Of a stretch of 5,474 nucleotides of DNA, positions 1 to 5,394 are shown one piece after another (within the stretch, counting starts at the first letter, position 1; each line of letters starts with the position of its first letter). Made by a program: the position numbers and the translations under genes. The notes beneath the pieces were generated by a model. The model had not been told where the DNA came from. It searched no databases and saw only the letters and a list, made by a program, of their open reading frames with translations. The stretch lies in the NCBI GenBank assembly GCA_964638815.1, contig CAZXBB010000137.1, positions 1 to 5,474 of the forward strand. Direction: 5' to 3'. The stretch comes from CAZXBB01 sp964638815 (GTDB lineage Bacteria; Planctomycetota; Phycisphaerae; Phycisphaerales; SM1A02).

Positions 1-60
1 GTGCGCGTGCGCGTGCGCGTCCGTGTGCGCGACCGTGCCCGCGTGCGTTGTGCGCGACCG
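1..60. repeat. GTGCGC-type simple repeat at window edge
   Basis: Positions 1-20 are a perfect purine-pyrimidine alternation built from GTGCGC units (three consecutive units and the start of a fourth). The theme then decays, but the 11-mer GTGCGCGACCG occurs twice, at 25-35 and 50-60, with a period of 25. The stretch lies downstream of the queF stop and codes for nothing I can recognise. It may continue beyond the window start. Alternating GC/GT tracts are known to be prone to Z-DNA and to slippage; any role here is unknown. Confidence 0.6.
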
Positions 61-78
61 CGGTCGACCACGTCCGCG

Positions 79-456
79 CTACCCCTCGCGCCCCCCGCGC
101 CACTCCACCGGCACCTCTCCGTACCCCGCCATGATCCGTGACCGGATCCCGCCGCGACCGCGCCACTTCGTGATCACCTGGAGCCACGCCGGCGTCAGCG
201 CCGTGACCAGGTCGTCGCGAATCCGGTTCGTCACCGCCTCGTAGAAGATCCCCTCGTCGCGGAACGACTGGTAGTAGAGCTTGAGGCTCTTCAGTTCGAC
301 GCACGTCGCCCCGGGCTCGTAGCGCAGCGTGATGCGACCGAAGTCGGGGTGCCCGGTCTTCGGGCACAGCGACGTGAACTCCTCGTTCACGTGCTCGATC
401 ACGAACGGCGTGTCCGTCGGTGTCGTGAAGGTCTCGAGCAGGGCGGCGTCCGGCAT
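79..456 (-). CDS. queF: NADPH-dependent 7-cyano-7-deazaguanine (preQ0) reductase QueF
   Basis: This 125-aa cytoplasmic enzyme reduces the nitrile of preQ0 to the primary amine preQ1 with NADPH, the step before tRNA-guanine transglycosylase in queuosine synthesis. The sequence shows the T-fold QueF hallmarks in order: SLCPKTGHPDFG at residues 29-40, with the nucleophilic Cys31 that forms the thioimide and the catalytic Asp38; the QueF signature VELKSLKLYYQSFR at 53-66; and the conserved GIFYEAVTNRI at 69-79. The length fits the short unimodular (YkvM-like) subfamily rather than the double-length E. coli form. I chose the ATG at 456 because the family homology begins just after it. The same frame stays open upstream to 798, but that part runs into the TPR gene. 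No Shine-Dalgarno sequence is visible; a TATCAT hexamer lies 6 nt upstream. The identification is firm and the exact start a little less so. Confidence 0.95.
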   Translation of the reverse strand: MPDAALLETFTTPTDTPFVIEHVNEEFTSLCPKTGHPDFGRITLRYEPGATCVELKSLKLYYQSFRDEGIFYEAVTNRIRDDLVTALTPAWLQVITKWRGRGGIRSRIMAGYGEVPVEWRGGREG

Positions 457-462
457 GAAGGC

Positions 463-468
463 ATGATA
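463..468 (-). promoter_or_regulatory. possible -10 box of queF (TATCAT)
   Basis: Read on the minus strand, TATCAT matches the sigma-70 -10 consensus at five of six positions and ends 6 nt before the queF ATG. No ribosome binding site is visible between them, so transcription from here would give a nearly leaderless message. No -35 match is apparent at 17-bp spacing (GATCTC). It may be chance; alternatively queF is read from the upstream TPR gene across the 104-nt gap. Confidence 0.2.
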
Positions 469-560
469 CCGGCGCGCCCGAACGGGAGATCCGGCCCCGG
501 ACATGGTGCGCACACTCCGCGGCGCCGCGAGCGTCCGCGTGCGCGCCGACGGCACGCCGG

Positions 561-1574
561 TCAGAGCTTGTAGTTGAGCAGCAGCGAGACGACCTTCTGC
601 TGATCCGCGTTCGCCCGCAGCGACTGGCGGAACGCCTTGCCGGCTTCCATCATCGCGTCGGGGTCCTTGCTGAGGATCCACGCGTTCAGGGCGTTGACGC
701 CGATGCCGTTGAGGGCGGGCCAGTGGGTGGCGTCGATCTCGACGGCCCGCCGGTAGGCGTCCATCGACTGGTCGTACTGGCCGAGCTTGAAGTAGCACCA
801 GCCCAGACGCTCGAAGGCGGCGGCCGATGGGTCGATCCGCGTGAGGGTCTCGGCCGTGTTGGCGGCCTCGCGGTAGCGATGCTCCTTCGCCTGCACGTTG
901 ATGAGGTTCATCATCAGACGCGGCTCGTTGCCCATCAGCTCGAGGGCGGCGATGAACTGGTCGATCGCCTCGGCGTCGCGTCCGAGTCCTTCGTAGATCG
1001 CGCCGAGCTGCACATGCGCCGGTCCGCTGGCGGCGTCCAGGGCCACCGCGCGCTCGGCGTACGCGAGGGCGCGCTCGGGCGCGCCGAGCTGGAGGAACGT
1101 CGTCGCCAGGTTCAGGTTCGCCTTCGGATTGTCGGGCCGGATCGTGAGCGCACGCTGGTACGCGACAACCGCGTCCGCCCAGCGCCGCAGCATCTGGAGC
1201 GCGATGGCGTGGCCGTACTGGGCGTCGAAGTTGCGAGGCTCGATGCGGGCCGCCCGGCTGTACGCCGGCTCCGCCCGCGCGTAGTCCTCCTTGATCATGT
1301 AGATGTCGCCGATGCCGAGGTAGGCGGTCGTGACCGTCGGGTTCTCGGCGAGAATCTCCTGGAAGAGACTCAGCGCGTTGTCGTAGTCACCGACCTCCTG
1401 GGCCGACTTCGCGGCGTCGAGGATTGCCACCTGCTGCGGCGTGGGCTGCGCGACCCGGACGGGTCGCACCGCGCCGGTTTCCGGCGGCGGCTCGTTCTCG
1501 AGCGTCTTGCATCCGGCAAAAAGTGCCGCGGTTGCGACAAGCAGGCAGACAGTCATCGGCCGCGAGCATCTCAT
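561..1574 (-). CDS. TPR-repeat lipoprotein
   Basis: This 337-aa protein is predicted to be a membrane-anchored lipoprotein built almost wholly of tetratricopeptide repeats. Residues 1-22 form a signal peptide ending in a lipobox, LFAGC, with Cys22 as the lipidation site. A proline-rich linker (about 23-48) follows. Seven 34-residue TPR units follow at about 51-84, 85-118, 119-152, 153-186, 187-220, 221-253 and 254-287, with the usual small residues in helix A and the DP/RP-type turns (EILAENP, RIEPRN, TIRPDNP, TRIDPS). A degenerate eighth unit lies near 288-325. TPR solenoids bind other proteins, so a scaffold or assembly role at the envelope is likely, but the partner cannot be told from sequence. 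The ATG at 1574 is supported by AGGA 8 nt upstream (1583-1586) and by the signal peptide. The frame is open to 1745, but that part reads repeat-like spacer. It lies between nfo and queF without an obvious functional link to either. Confidence 0.9.
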   Translation of the reverse strand: MRCSRPMTVCLLVATAALFAGCKTLENEPPPETGAVRPVRVAQPTPQQVAILDAAKSAQEVGDYDNALSLFQEILAENPTVTTAYLGIGDIYMIKEDYARAEPAYSRAARIEPRNFDAQYGHAIALQMLRRWADAVVAYQRALTIRPDNPKANLNLATTFLQLGAPERALAYAERAVALDAASGPAHVQLGAIYEGLGRDAEAIDQFIAALELMGNEPRLMMNLINVQAKEHRYREAANTAETLTRIDPSAAAFERLGWCYFKLGQYDQSMDAYRRAVEIDATHWPALNGIGVNALNAWILSKDPDAMMEAGKAFRQSLRANADQQKVVSLLLNYKL

Positions 1575-1646
1575 TGACTGTTTCCTGCCTGTGCCTTCTC
1601 GTGAGGTTGCTTTCCCGGTCCGTCCTCGGGAGCCCCCACCGGAACG

Positions 1647-1656
1647 CCCGATCGGG
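1647..1656. repeat. 10-bp perfect palindrome upstream of the TPR gene
   Basis: CCCGATCGGG is a perfect palindrome 72 nt upstream of the TPR-lipoprotein ATG. Its position would suit an operator, but a 10-bp GC-rich palindrome can occur by chance and no second copy is visible nearby. Confidence 0.2.
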
Positions 1657-1681
1657 TTCGCGTATCGGTTCCGAGGCTCCT

Positions 1682-1727
1682 CCACGAGCCCCGCGAGACC
1701 CACGAGCCCCAACGAGACCCACGAGCC
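1682..1727. repeat. short tandem repeat in the nfo-TPR spacer
   Basis: The 9-mer CCACGAGCC occurs at 1682-1690, 1700-1708 and 1719-1727, that is with periods of 18 and 19. The last two copies share the longer 15-mer CGAGACCCACGAGCC (1694-1708 and 1713-1727). The repeat fills part of the 178-nt gap between the nfo stop and the TPR start. The first copy can also form a small hairpin with GGCTC at 1675-1679. It looks like a minisatellite-like spacer; no function is evident. Confidence 0.6.
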
Positions 1728-1752
1728 GACCGGCCGCGAACGCACGCCGTTT

Positions 1753-2688
1753 CTATCGGCTCCCCGCGGGGCCCCGGATCAGCCGTTTCAGCCGCCGGAT
1801 GTTCGTCGTGTCCCAGGGCGTACCGCCCCTGCCCTCCCCCTTCGGGGTTTCGAGGATCATGGGTACGCCGGCGAATCCCCGGCGGTTCACGATCGTCCGA
1901 AAACAGGCCGCTCCGCACGCGCCCTCGCCGATGTGGGCGTGACGGTCGCGGCGGGAGCCGATCCCGCCGACCGAGTCGTTGAGGTGGAAGACCCGCAGAT
2001 CGCGCAGCCCGCATTCCCGGTCGAATCGGCGCAGCACGCGCCCCGCCGCGACATCCGTCGTCATGTCGTAGCCCGCGGCGGTCACGTGACACGTATCGAA
2101 GCAGAACCCGATCCGCTGCGGCTCCCGGACGGCGTCGCGGACGAACCCGAGGTGATGGAACGCATAGCCGAGATTCGTCCCGCTCCCGACCGTCGTCTCG
2201 AGGCACGTGACGACGCGGTAGCCGGGAAGCTCACGGTGGAGGCGATCGAGCGCGCGGACGATCCGCTTCAGGCCGGCGCGCTCGAAGCGGTCCGGCGGTG
2301 CATCGAGGTCGTTCGGCTCGCCGGCCTTCCGGGGTCGCCCGAGATGGGCGCCCGGATGACCCACGCACAGCCGGATCCCGAGCGCCTCGCACCGCTCGAG
2401 CTCGACACGCTGCAACGCGACCGACTTCTCCCACGTCGCGCGATCCGGCGAGGCGAGGTTGATGAGATAGCTGTTGTGGCTCACGACGCGGACCGGCCCC
2501 CGCGTCCGGTGCCATCCGAGCTCGCGCAGCTTCGCCCACCAGACGAGATGGTCCTCCTCGGCGAGCGGCTTCACCTTCCACTGCCGCTGGTTCTTCGTGA
2601 AGACCTGGACGCAGTCGAGGCGCAGCCTCTCCGCTTCCGAGAGCGCGTTGACCAGGCCGCCGGCGATGGAGAGGTGCGAGCCGAACAT
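1753..2688 (-). CDS. nfo: Endonuclease IV (AP endonuclease, xylose-isomerase-like TIM barrel)
   Basis: This 311-aa trinuclear-zinc enzyme cuts DNA 5' of abasic sites and removes blocked 3' ends in base-excision repair. All nine metal ligands known from E. coli Nfo have counterparts: His71 (SHNSYLINLAS), His111 (HPGAHLG), Glu164 (LETTVGSGT), Asp198 and His201 (FDTCHVTAAGYD), His235 (FHLND), Asp248 and His250 (DRHAHIGEG) and Glu280 (ILETPKG). The N-terminal GSHLSIAGG is also typical. Length is normal to slightly long for the family. I prefer the ATG at 2688 because family homology begins there; an in-frame GTG at 2703 would add five residues. Neither start has a clear Shine-Dalgarno sequence. 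The gene starts 34 nt (or 19 nt from the GTG) after the ubiX stop on the same strand, which suggests coupling to ubiX in one transcript. The protein appears intact. Confidence 0.96.
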   Translation of the reverse strand: MFGSHLSIAGGLVNALSEAERLRLDCVQVFTKNQRQWKVKPLAEEDHLVWWAKLRELGWHRTRGPVRVVSHNSYLINLASPDRATWEKSVALQRVELERCEALGIRLCVGHPGAHLGRPRKAGEPNDLDAPPDRFERAGLKRIVRALDRLHRELPGYRVVTCLETTVGSGTNLGYAFHHLGFVRDAVREPQRIGFCFDTCHVTAAGYDMTTDVAAGRVLRRFDRECGLRDLRVFHLNDSVGGIGSRRDRHAHIGEGACGAACFRTIVNRRGFAGVPMILETPKGEGRGGTPWDTTNIRRLKRLIRGPAGSR

Positions 2689-2722
2689 CAGGTGCGAGCG
2701 CACGACGGCACGAGCGGCGCGC

Positions 2723-3370
2723 TCATGCGGATCCCTCGTGCCGTGGCGCCTCCGTGCCTTCGCGTCGTCCCTCTTCCAGGTGCGTGTCCCACCGCGTCGC
2801 CAGGTCGTGCGGCACGCCGACCAGGTCGAGCAGCTTGCCGGCCATGAAGTCCACGAGGTCCTCGATCGTGCGCGGCAGGAGATAGAAGCCGGGGGCGAGC
2901 GGCGCGATGACGGCGCCGGCGGCGTCGAGGCGACGCAGGTTCTCGAGATCGATCCCGCTGAGCGGGGATTCGCGGTGGGCGATGACGAGCCGGCGACGCT
3001 CCTTCAGCGTCACGGCCGCGGCGCGCTGGACGAGGTTGCCGGTGATGCCCGAAGCGATCGCGCCCACGGTGTTGCTGGAGGCGGGGACGATGATCATCCC
3101 CTCGTGGAGGAATGAGCCGGACGCGATCGACGCGCCGACGTCGTTGTCGTTGTAGACGGTGACGCGGCGCCCGCGCCCGCCGGAGAGCGCGTCGGGATCG
3201 AGCCGTTTCAGCCCGAGCTCGTCAGCGAGGAGGCGACGCCCGAGGCTCGAGACCGTCAGGTGCACGTCCACGCCGGCCTCGGTGAGCAGCTCGACGACGC
3301 GCACCGCGTAGGGCGCCCCGCTCGCACCGGTGATGCCGACCACGATTCGCCGACCGTCCGCGCTGGTCAT
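2723..3370 (-). CDS. ubiX: UbiX-family flavin prenyltransferase
   Basis: This 215-aa flavoprotein of the UbiX/Pad1 family joins a dimethylallyl group to FMN to make prenylated FMN, the cofactor of UbiD-type decarboxylases used in ubiquinone or menaquinone synthesis and in aromatic-acid decarboxylation. Visible motifs are the N-terminal flavin loop GITGASGAPYAVR (12-24), ASGSF (83-87), the central block GNLVQRAAAVTLKERRRL (111-128), the HRESPLS motif (132-138; the family usually has RETPLS) and the C-terminal PRTIEDLVDFMAGKLLDL (166-183) after GFY, ending in ATRW. One deviation is VPASSNT at 95-101, where many relatives have PCSM. The ATG at 3370 is preceded by GGAG at 3378-3381 with a 7-nt spacer. 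It heads a probable ubiX-nfo transcript and is divergent from the lipoprotein-epimerase pair. No ubiD partner lies in the window, so the pathway served cannot be told. Confidence 0.93.
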   Translation of the reverse strand: MTSADGRRIVVGITGASGAPYAVRVVELLTEAGVDVHLTVSSLGRRLLADELGLKRLDPDALSGGRGRRVTVYNDNDVGASIASGSFLHEGMIIVPASSNTVGAIASGITGNLVQRAAAVTLKERRRLVIAHRESPLSGIDLENLRRLDAAGAVIAPLAPGFYLLPRTIEDLVDFMAGKLLDLVGVPHDLATRWDTHLEEGRREGTEAPRHEGSA

Positions 3371-3513
3371 CCGCTTGCTCCGGGTCCCGCCGTTGTGGAC
3401 CGAGGATTACATTAGCCCGCATTATGCATGAACCGGGCCGTCCAGCGGGCGACCCTCTCGCGGCAGCGCCCGCAATCCGATCGACCCGCCCGCCGGACGA
3501 ATGGCCCGGGCTC

Positions 3514-3544
3514 CCGACACGGCCCGACGCCGCCGGGGTACACT
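3514..3544 (+). promoter_or_regulatory. weak candidate promoter for the lipoprotein-epimerase operon
   Basis: CCGACA (3514-3519) and TACACT (3539-3544) each match four of six sigma-70 consensus positions and are separated by 19 bp. They would place transcription start roughly 25 nt before the lipoprotein ATG. The spacing is longer than the preferred 17 bp, so this is tentative. Confidence 0.2.
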
Positions 3545-3565
3545 GCGCCGGTTCGACAGACACGT

Positions 3566-3570
3566 GGAGG
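3566..3570 (+). promoter_or_regulatory. Shine-Dalgarno GGAGG that decides the lipoprotein start
   Basis: GGAGG abuts an ATG at 3571 directly but lies 6 nt before the ATG at 3577. A ribosome needs a spacer of roughly 5-9 nt, so 3577 is the favoured start and 3571 is disfavoured. Confidence 0.8.
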
Positions 3571-3576
3571 ATGGCC

Positions 3577-4185
3577 ATGCGGCGAAACGACCGGACCCGG
3601 GATTCACGACGGACGACTCACCTGTGTCGGCTCCTTTCCCTCCTCGCGATCGCCGGGGCGGGGCTCGCCGGCGGCTGCACGCCGTGGGCGACGTACCCGC
3701 CGATCGAGGGATCCGCGGGGATCCACGATCCGTCGATGAGCCCGATCCCCGACGCCATCGCCCAGGCCCTGCGTTTCGCGCAATTCGAAGACGGGCGCGA
3801 CGGCGAGATCGTCTTCAACCTGCCGGCGGGCACGCCGCCCGTCGTCTACCAGCAGGTCATCAACCGCCTCGCCGGCGGCGGCCGGCCGATGCGGGACGAG
3901 GGCGAGCGGGCGTACCACGTGACGCAGGTGCGCGTGCGCACGGTCGAGGCCGAGGTGGACATCATCCGTCGCGACGCCGGCGGCGTGCCGCGCGAGATGA
4001 CCGTGACGGTTGACCGCAACCTCCTCAGCGGCTTCTTCGTGAAAGACGTGCGCTACTGGCGATACAACGTCGAGGAGCCGCCGCCGCACTTCATGTCCGC
4101 GACGGCCGAGACGCCGGATAGGGAGCCCTCGGGCGACGTCACGCCGCGCACGGACGCGACGCCGGACGCGCCGTACGACCAGTGA
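3577..4185 (+). CDS. lipoprotein of unknown function
   Basis: This 202-aa predicted lipoprotein has a long basic n-region (residues 1-18, with a twin arginine at 11-12), a hydrophobic core at 19-29 and a lipobox LAGGC with Cys34 as the lipidated residue. The mature part begins TPWATYPPIEGSAG, then has a soluble domain at about 55-160 with likely helix (PDAIAQALRFAQF), strand (GEIVFNLP) and helix (VVYQQVINRL) segments. Three further strands follow (AYHVTQVRVRTVEAEVDI, REMTVTVDRN, FFVKDVRYWRYNV). The C-terminal 40 residues are Pro/Asp/Thr-rich and probably disordered. I recognise no catalytic motif and no named family. The arginine pair fits only loosely to a Tat signal (SRRTTHL lacks the usual Phe), so Sec export is as likely. 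Its stop overlaps the start of the epimerase gene by 4 nt, so the two are probably co-translated. That hints at, but does not prove, an envelope or surface-sugar role. Confidence 0.8.
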   Translation: MRRNDRTRDSRRTTHLCRLLSLLAIAGAGLAGGCTPWATYPPIEGSAGIHDPSMSPIPDAIAQALRFAQFEDGRDGEIVFNLPAGTPPVVYQQVINRLAGGGRPMRDEGERAYHVTQVRVRTVEAEVDIIRRDAGGVPREMTVTVDRNLLSGFFVKDVRYWRYNVEEPPPHFMSATAETPDREPSGDVTPRTDATPDAPYDQ

Positions 4186-5147
4186 CCGACCCGGAGCGTG
4201 CGCTGCGCGCCGTGCCGGTCTGCGTGACCGGCGGCGCCGGCTTCATCGGCTCCCACCTGTGCGACGCGCTCGTGGCGATCGGCGCCCAGGTCACCGCGAT
4301 CGACGACCTCTCGACGGGGCTCGAGACGAACCTCGCCGACGCCGGCGACTGCGTCCGCCTCGTCCGCGGCTCGATCCTCGATGAGCACGCGCTGGCGGAG
4401 GCGTTCGCCGGCGCACGGATCGTGTTCCACCTCGCGGCAGTGGCGTCGGTGCCGCGCAGCGTCGCGGAGCCGCGGCTCTACCTCGAGACGAACACGCTCG
4501 GCACGCTCGCCGTGCTCGAGGCGTGCCGGGCCGCCGGCGTCGATCGGGTTGTCTACGCCGCGTCCAGCAGCACCTACGGCGACCAGCCCGGCCTTCCTCG
4601 CGTCGAGACGATGCCGCCCGACGTCCGCTCGCCGTACGCCGCGTCGAAGTACACCGGCGAGCAGCTCGTGCGGAGCCACGCGCACTGCTATCCGATCTCG
4701 GGCGTGAGCCTGCGTTACTTCAACATCTTCGGACCGCGTCAGCGGGCAGACTCCGCCTACGCCGCGGCGATTCCGCGTTTCGCCCGCGCCCTCATCGAGG
4801 GCCGCCGCCCCGTCGTCTACGGCGACGGCCGCCAGACGCGCGACTTCACGCCCGTCGCGAACGCCGTGCGCGCCAACCTGCTGGCCGCCGCGACCCCGCG
4901 CCGGCTCGCGGGCGAGGTCATCAACGTCGCGTGCGGTGAGGGGCGCTCGGTGCTGCAACTCGTCGCGGAGCTGGCGCGCGAGCTGGGCGTGGATTCGGCG
5001 GTGGACCACGAAGCGGCGCGGGTGGGCGACGTGCGCGACAGCCTCGCGAGCATCGACGCGGCGCGCGAGCTCATCGGCTACGAGCCGGTCGTAAGCTTCG
5101 AAGAAGGTCTCGCGCAGGCGATCGCGTGGTACCGCACACAGGGGTGA
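4182..5147 (+). CDS. NAD-dependent sugar-nucleotide epimerase (extended SDR, GalE/WbpP-like)
   Basis: This 321-aa cytoplasmic extended short-chain dehydrogenase probably interconverts UDP-hexoses at C4. The Rossmann NAD motif GGAGFIGSH lies at residues 17-25 (G17, G20, G23) and the acidic pair that binds the ribose, DD, at 41-42. The active site is AASSSTYGD (126-134) plus Tyr152 and Lys156 in the YxxxK motif of SPYAASKYTGE. RYFNIFGPRQ (178-187), AYAAAIPRF (192-200) and GDGRQTRDFTPVANAV (214-229) line the substrate side. The TYGDQPGLP and YAAAIP stretches recall the UDP-GlcNAc/GalNAc 4-epimerases of the WbpP type more than classical E. coli GalE. Substrate is not provable here, and dehydratase or other SDR activities remain possible. 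The GTG start at 4182 overlaps the upstream TGA within GTGA, typical of translational coupling. A GTG at 4212 just before the Rossmann strand is an alternative start. The gene is intact and ends close to the repeat cluster. Confidence 0.92.
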   Translation: MTDPERALRAVPVCVTGGAGFIGSHLCDALVAIGAQVTAIDDLSTGLETNLADAGDCVRLVRGSILDEHALAEAFAGARIVFHLAAVASVPRSVAEPRLYLETNTLGTLAVLEACRAAGVDRVVYAASSSTYGDQPGLPRVETMPPDVRSPYAASKYTGEQLVRSHAHCYPISGVSLRYFNIFGPRQRADSAYAAAIPRFARALIEGRRPVVYGDGRQTRDFTPVANAVRANLLAAATPRRLAGEVINVACGEGRSVLQLVAELARELGVDSAVDHEAARVGDVRDSLASIDAARELIGYEPVVSFEEGLAQAIAWYRTQG

Positions 5148-5155
5148 GCGTCCGT

Positions 5156-5235
5156 TACACCCCCATTGCGCACGGCCCCAAACGTCCCACGCGCAGGCGG
5201 CAGGATGCCGCCGTCGCACTAGCGGGTCGGAACGT
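5156..5235. repeat. 80-bp direct repeat, copy 1
   Basis: This copy aligns without gaps to 5395-5474 at an offset of 239 bp with 77 of 80 positions identical. The three differences are all in the first 22 nt (5167, 5172 and 5177), so the right-hand 58 nt are identical. The unit contains a 7-bp hairpin with a GGA loop at 5196-5212 and starts 8 nt after the epimerase stop codon. It resembles a dispersed intergenic (REP-like) element, but I cannot tie it to a known family. Confidence 0.9.
5196..5212. repeat. hairpin 1, GGCGGCA-GGA-TGCCGCC
   Basis: A perfect 7-bp inverted repeat encloses a GGA triloop inside repeat copy 1. The same hairpin recurs at 5435-5451 in copy 2. The core GCAGGATGC is shared with hairpin 2, 49 nt further on. 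Confidence 0.85.
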
Positions 5236-5245
5236 CGAAGTGTGA

Positions 5246-5260
5246 GCTGCAGGATGCAGC
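5246..5260. repeat. hairpin 2, GCTGCA-GGA-TGCAGC
   Basis: A perfect 6-bp inverted repeat with a GGA triloop lies 33 nt after hairpin 1. It shares GCAGGATGC and a following GTCGC with hairpin 1 but has a different outer stem. It lies just beyond the part of the repeat that can be compared with copy 2, because the window ends there. Confidence 0.8.
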
Positions 5261-5268
5261 GTCGCCGC

Positions 5269-5298
5269 GCGTGACGGGCAAAGGTGTGACCGTCACGC
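5269..5298. repeat. inverted repeat, 9-bp arms
   Basis: GCGTGACGG (5269-5277) and CCGTCACGC (5290-5298) are perfect reverse complements separated by 12 nt. The stem is strong but unlike the triloop hairpins around it. It occurs once in the window and has no T tract after it. Confidence 0.65.
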
Positions 5299-5321
5299 CA
5301 ACGACGCCGACCCTCCCCCTG

Positions 5322-5344
5322 CCCCCTCCCTGGAAGGGAGGGGG
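5322..5344. repeat. 10-bp polypyrimidine/polypurine hairpin with GGA loop
   Basis: CCCCCTCCCT and AGGGAGGGGG form a perfect 10-bp stem around a GGA triloop (5332-5334). It is the strongest hairpin in the window and could act as a transcription block or a structured 3' end, but TCCTGC follows rather than a run of T. It lies in the spacer between the two 80-bp repeats. Confidence 0.85.
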
Positions 5345-5394
5345 TCCTGCACGACGCAGCCCCCCGGACGTCCACCAACCCCCGCACCACGTGG

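Larger units (their letters stand above)
3371..3576. promoter_or_regulatory. divergent intergenic region with AT-rich island
   Basis: This 206-nt spacer lies between the divergent ubiX and lipoprotein genes and must hold or border promoters for both. The stretch at about 3405-3429 (GATTACATTAGCCCGCATTATGCAT) is strikingly AT-rich for this sequence. On the minus strand it offers TGTAAT (3407-3412) and CATAAT (3421-3426) as -10-like hexamers about 37 and 51 nt upstream of the ubiX ATG. No good -35 element accompanies either one. An open frame runs through the right part from an ATG at 3424, but it is unlikely to be translated. Confidence 0.4.

Noticed and set aside
518..529. 12-bp palindrome CGCGGCGCCGCG upstream of queF as an operator
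   Set aside because: It is made only of G and C in a very GC-rich spacer, so chance is a sufficient explanation.
457..798. N-terminal extension of queF to 239 aa
   Set aside because: The extension overlaps the end of the TPR gene in another frame and has no QueF homology. The family fold begins after the ATG at 456.
723..1577. 284-aa plus-strand open frame opposite the TPR gene
   Set aside because: The minus strand gives regular TPR units and a lipoprotein signal; the plus-strand product is a composition-driven shadow.
1575..1745. 57-residue N-terminal extension of the TPR protein
   Set aside because: It reads tandem-repeat spacer and would bury the lipoprotein signal peptide. The ATG at 1574 has a good Shine-Dalgarno sequence.
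1441..2847. 468-aa plus-strand open frame opposite nfo and the TPR gene start
   Set aside because: It is antisense to nfo, whose nine metal ligands are conserved, and its translation is Arg/Pro/Asp-rich with no motifs. Long antisense frames are expected in GC-rich genes.
3424..3576. 51-residue N-terminal extension of the lipoprotein
   Set aside because: It would place a Pro/Arg-rich stretch before the signal peptide. The GGAGG at 3566-3570 fits the ATG at 3577.
5322..5344. intrinsic terminator
   Set aside because: The stem is strong but no T tract follows on either strand, so I list it only as a hairpin.
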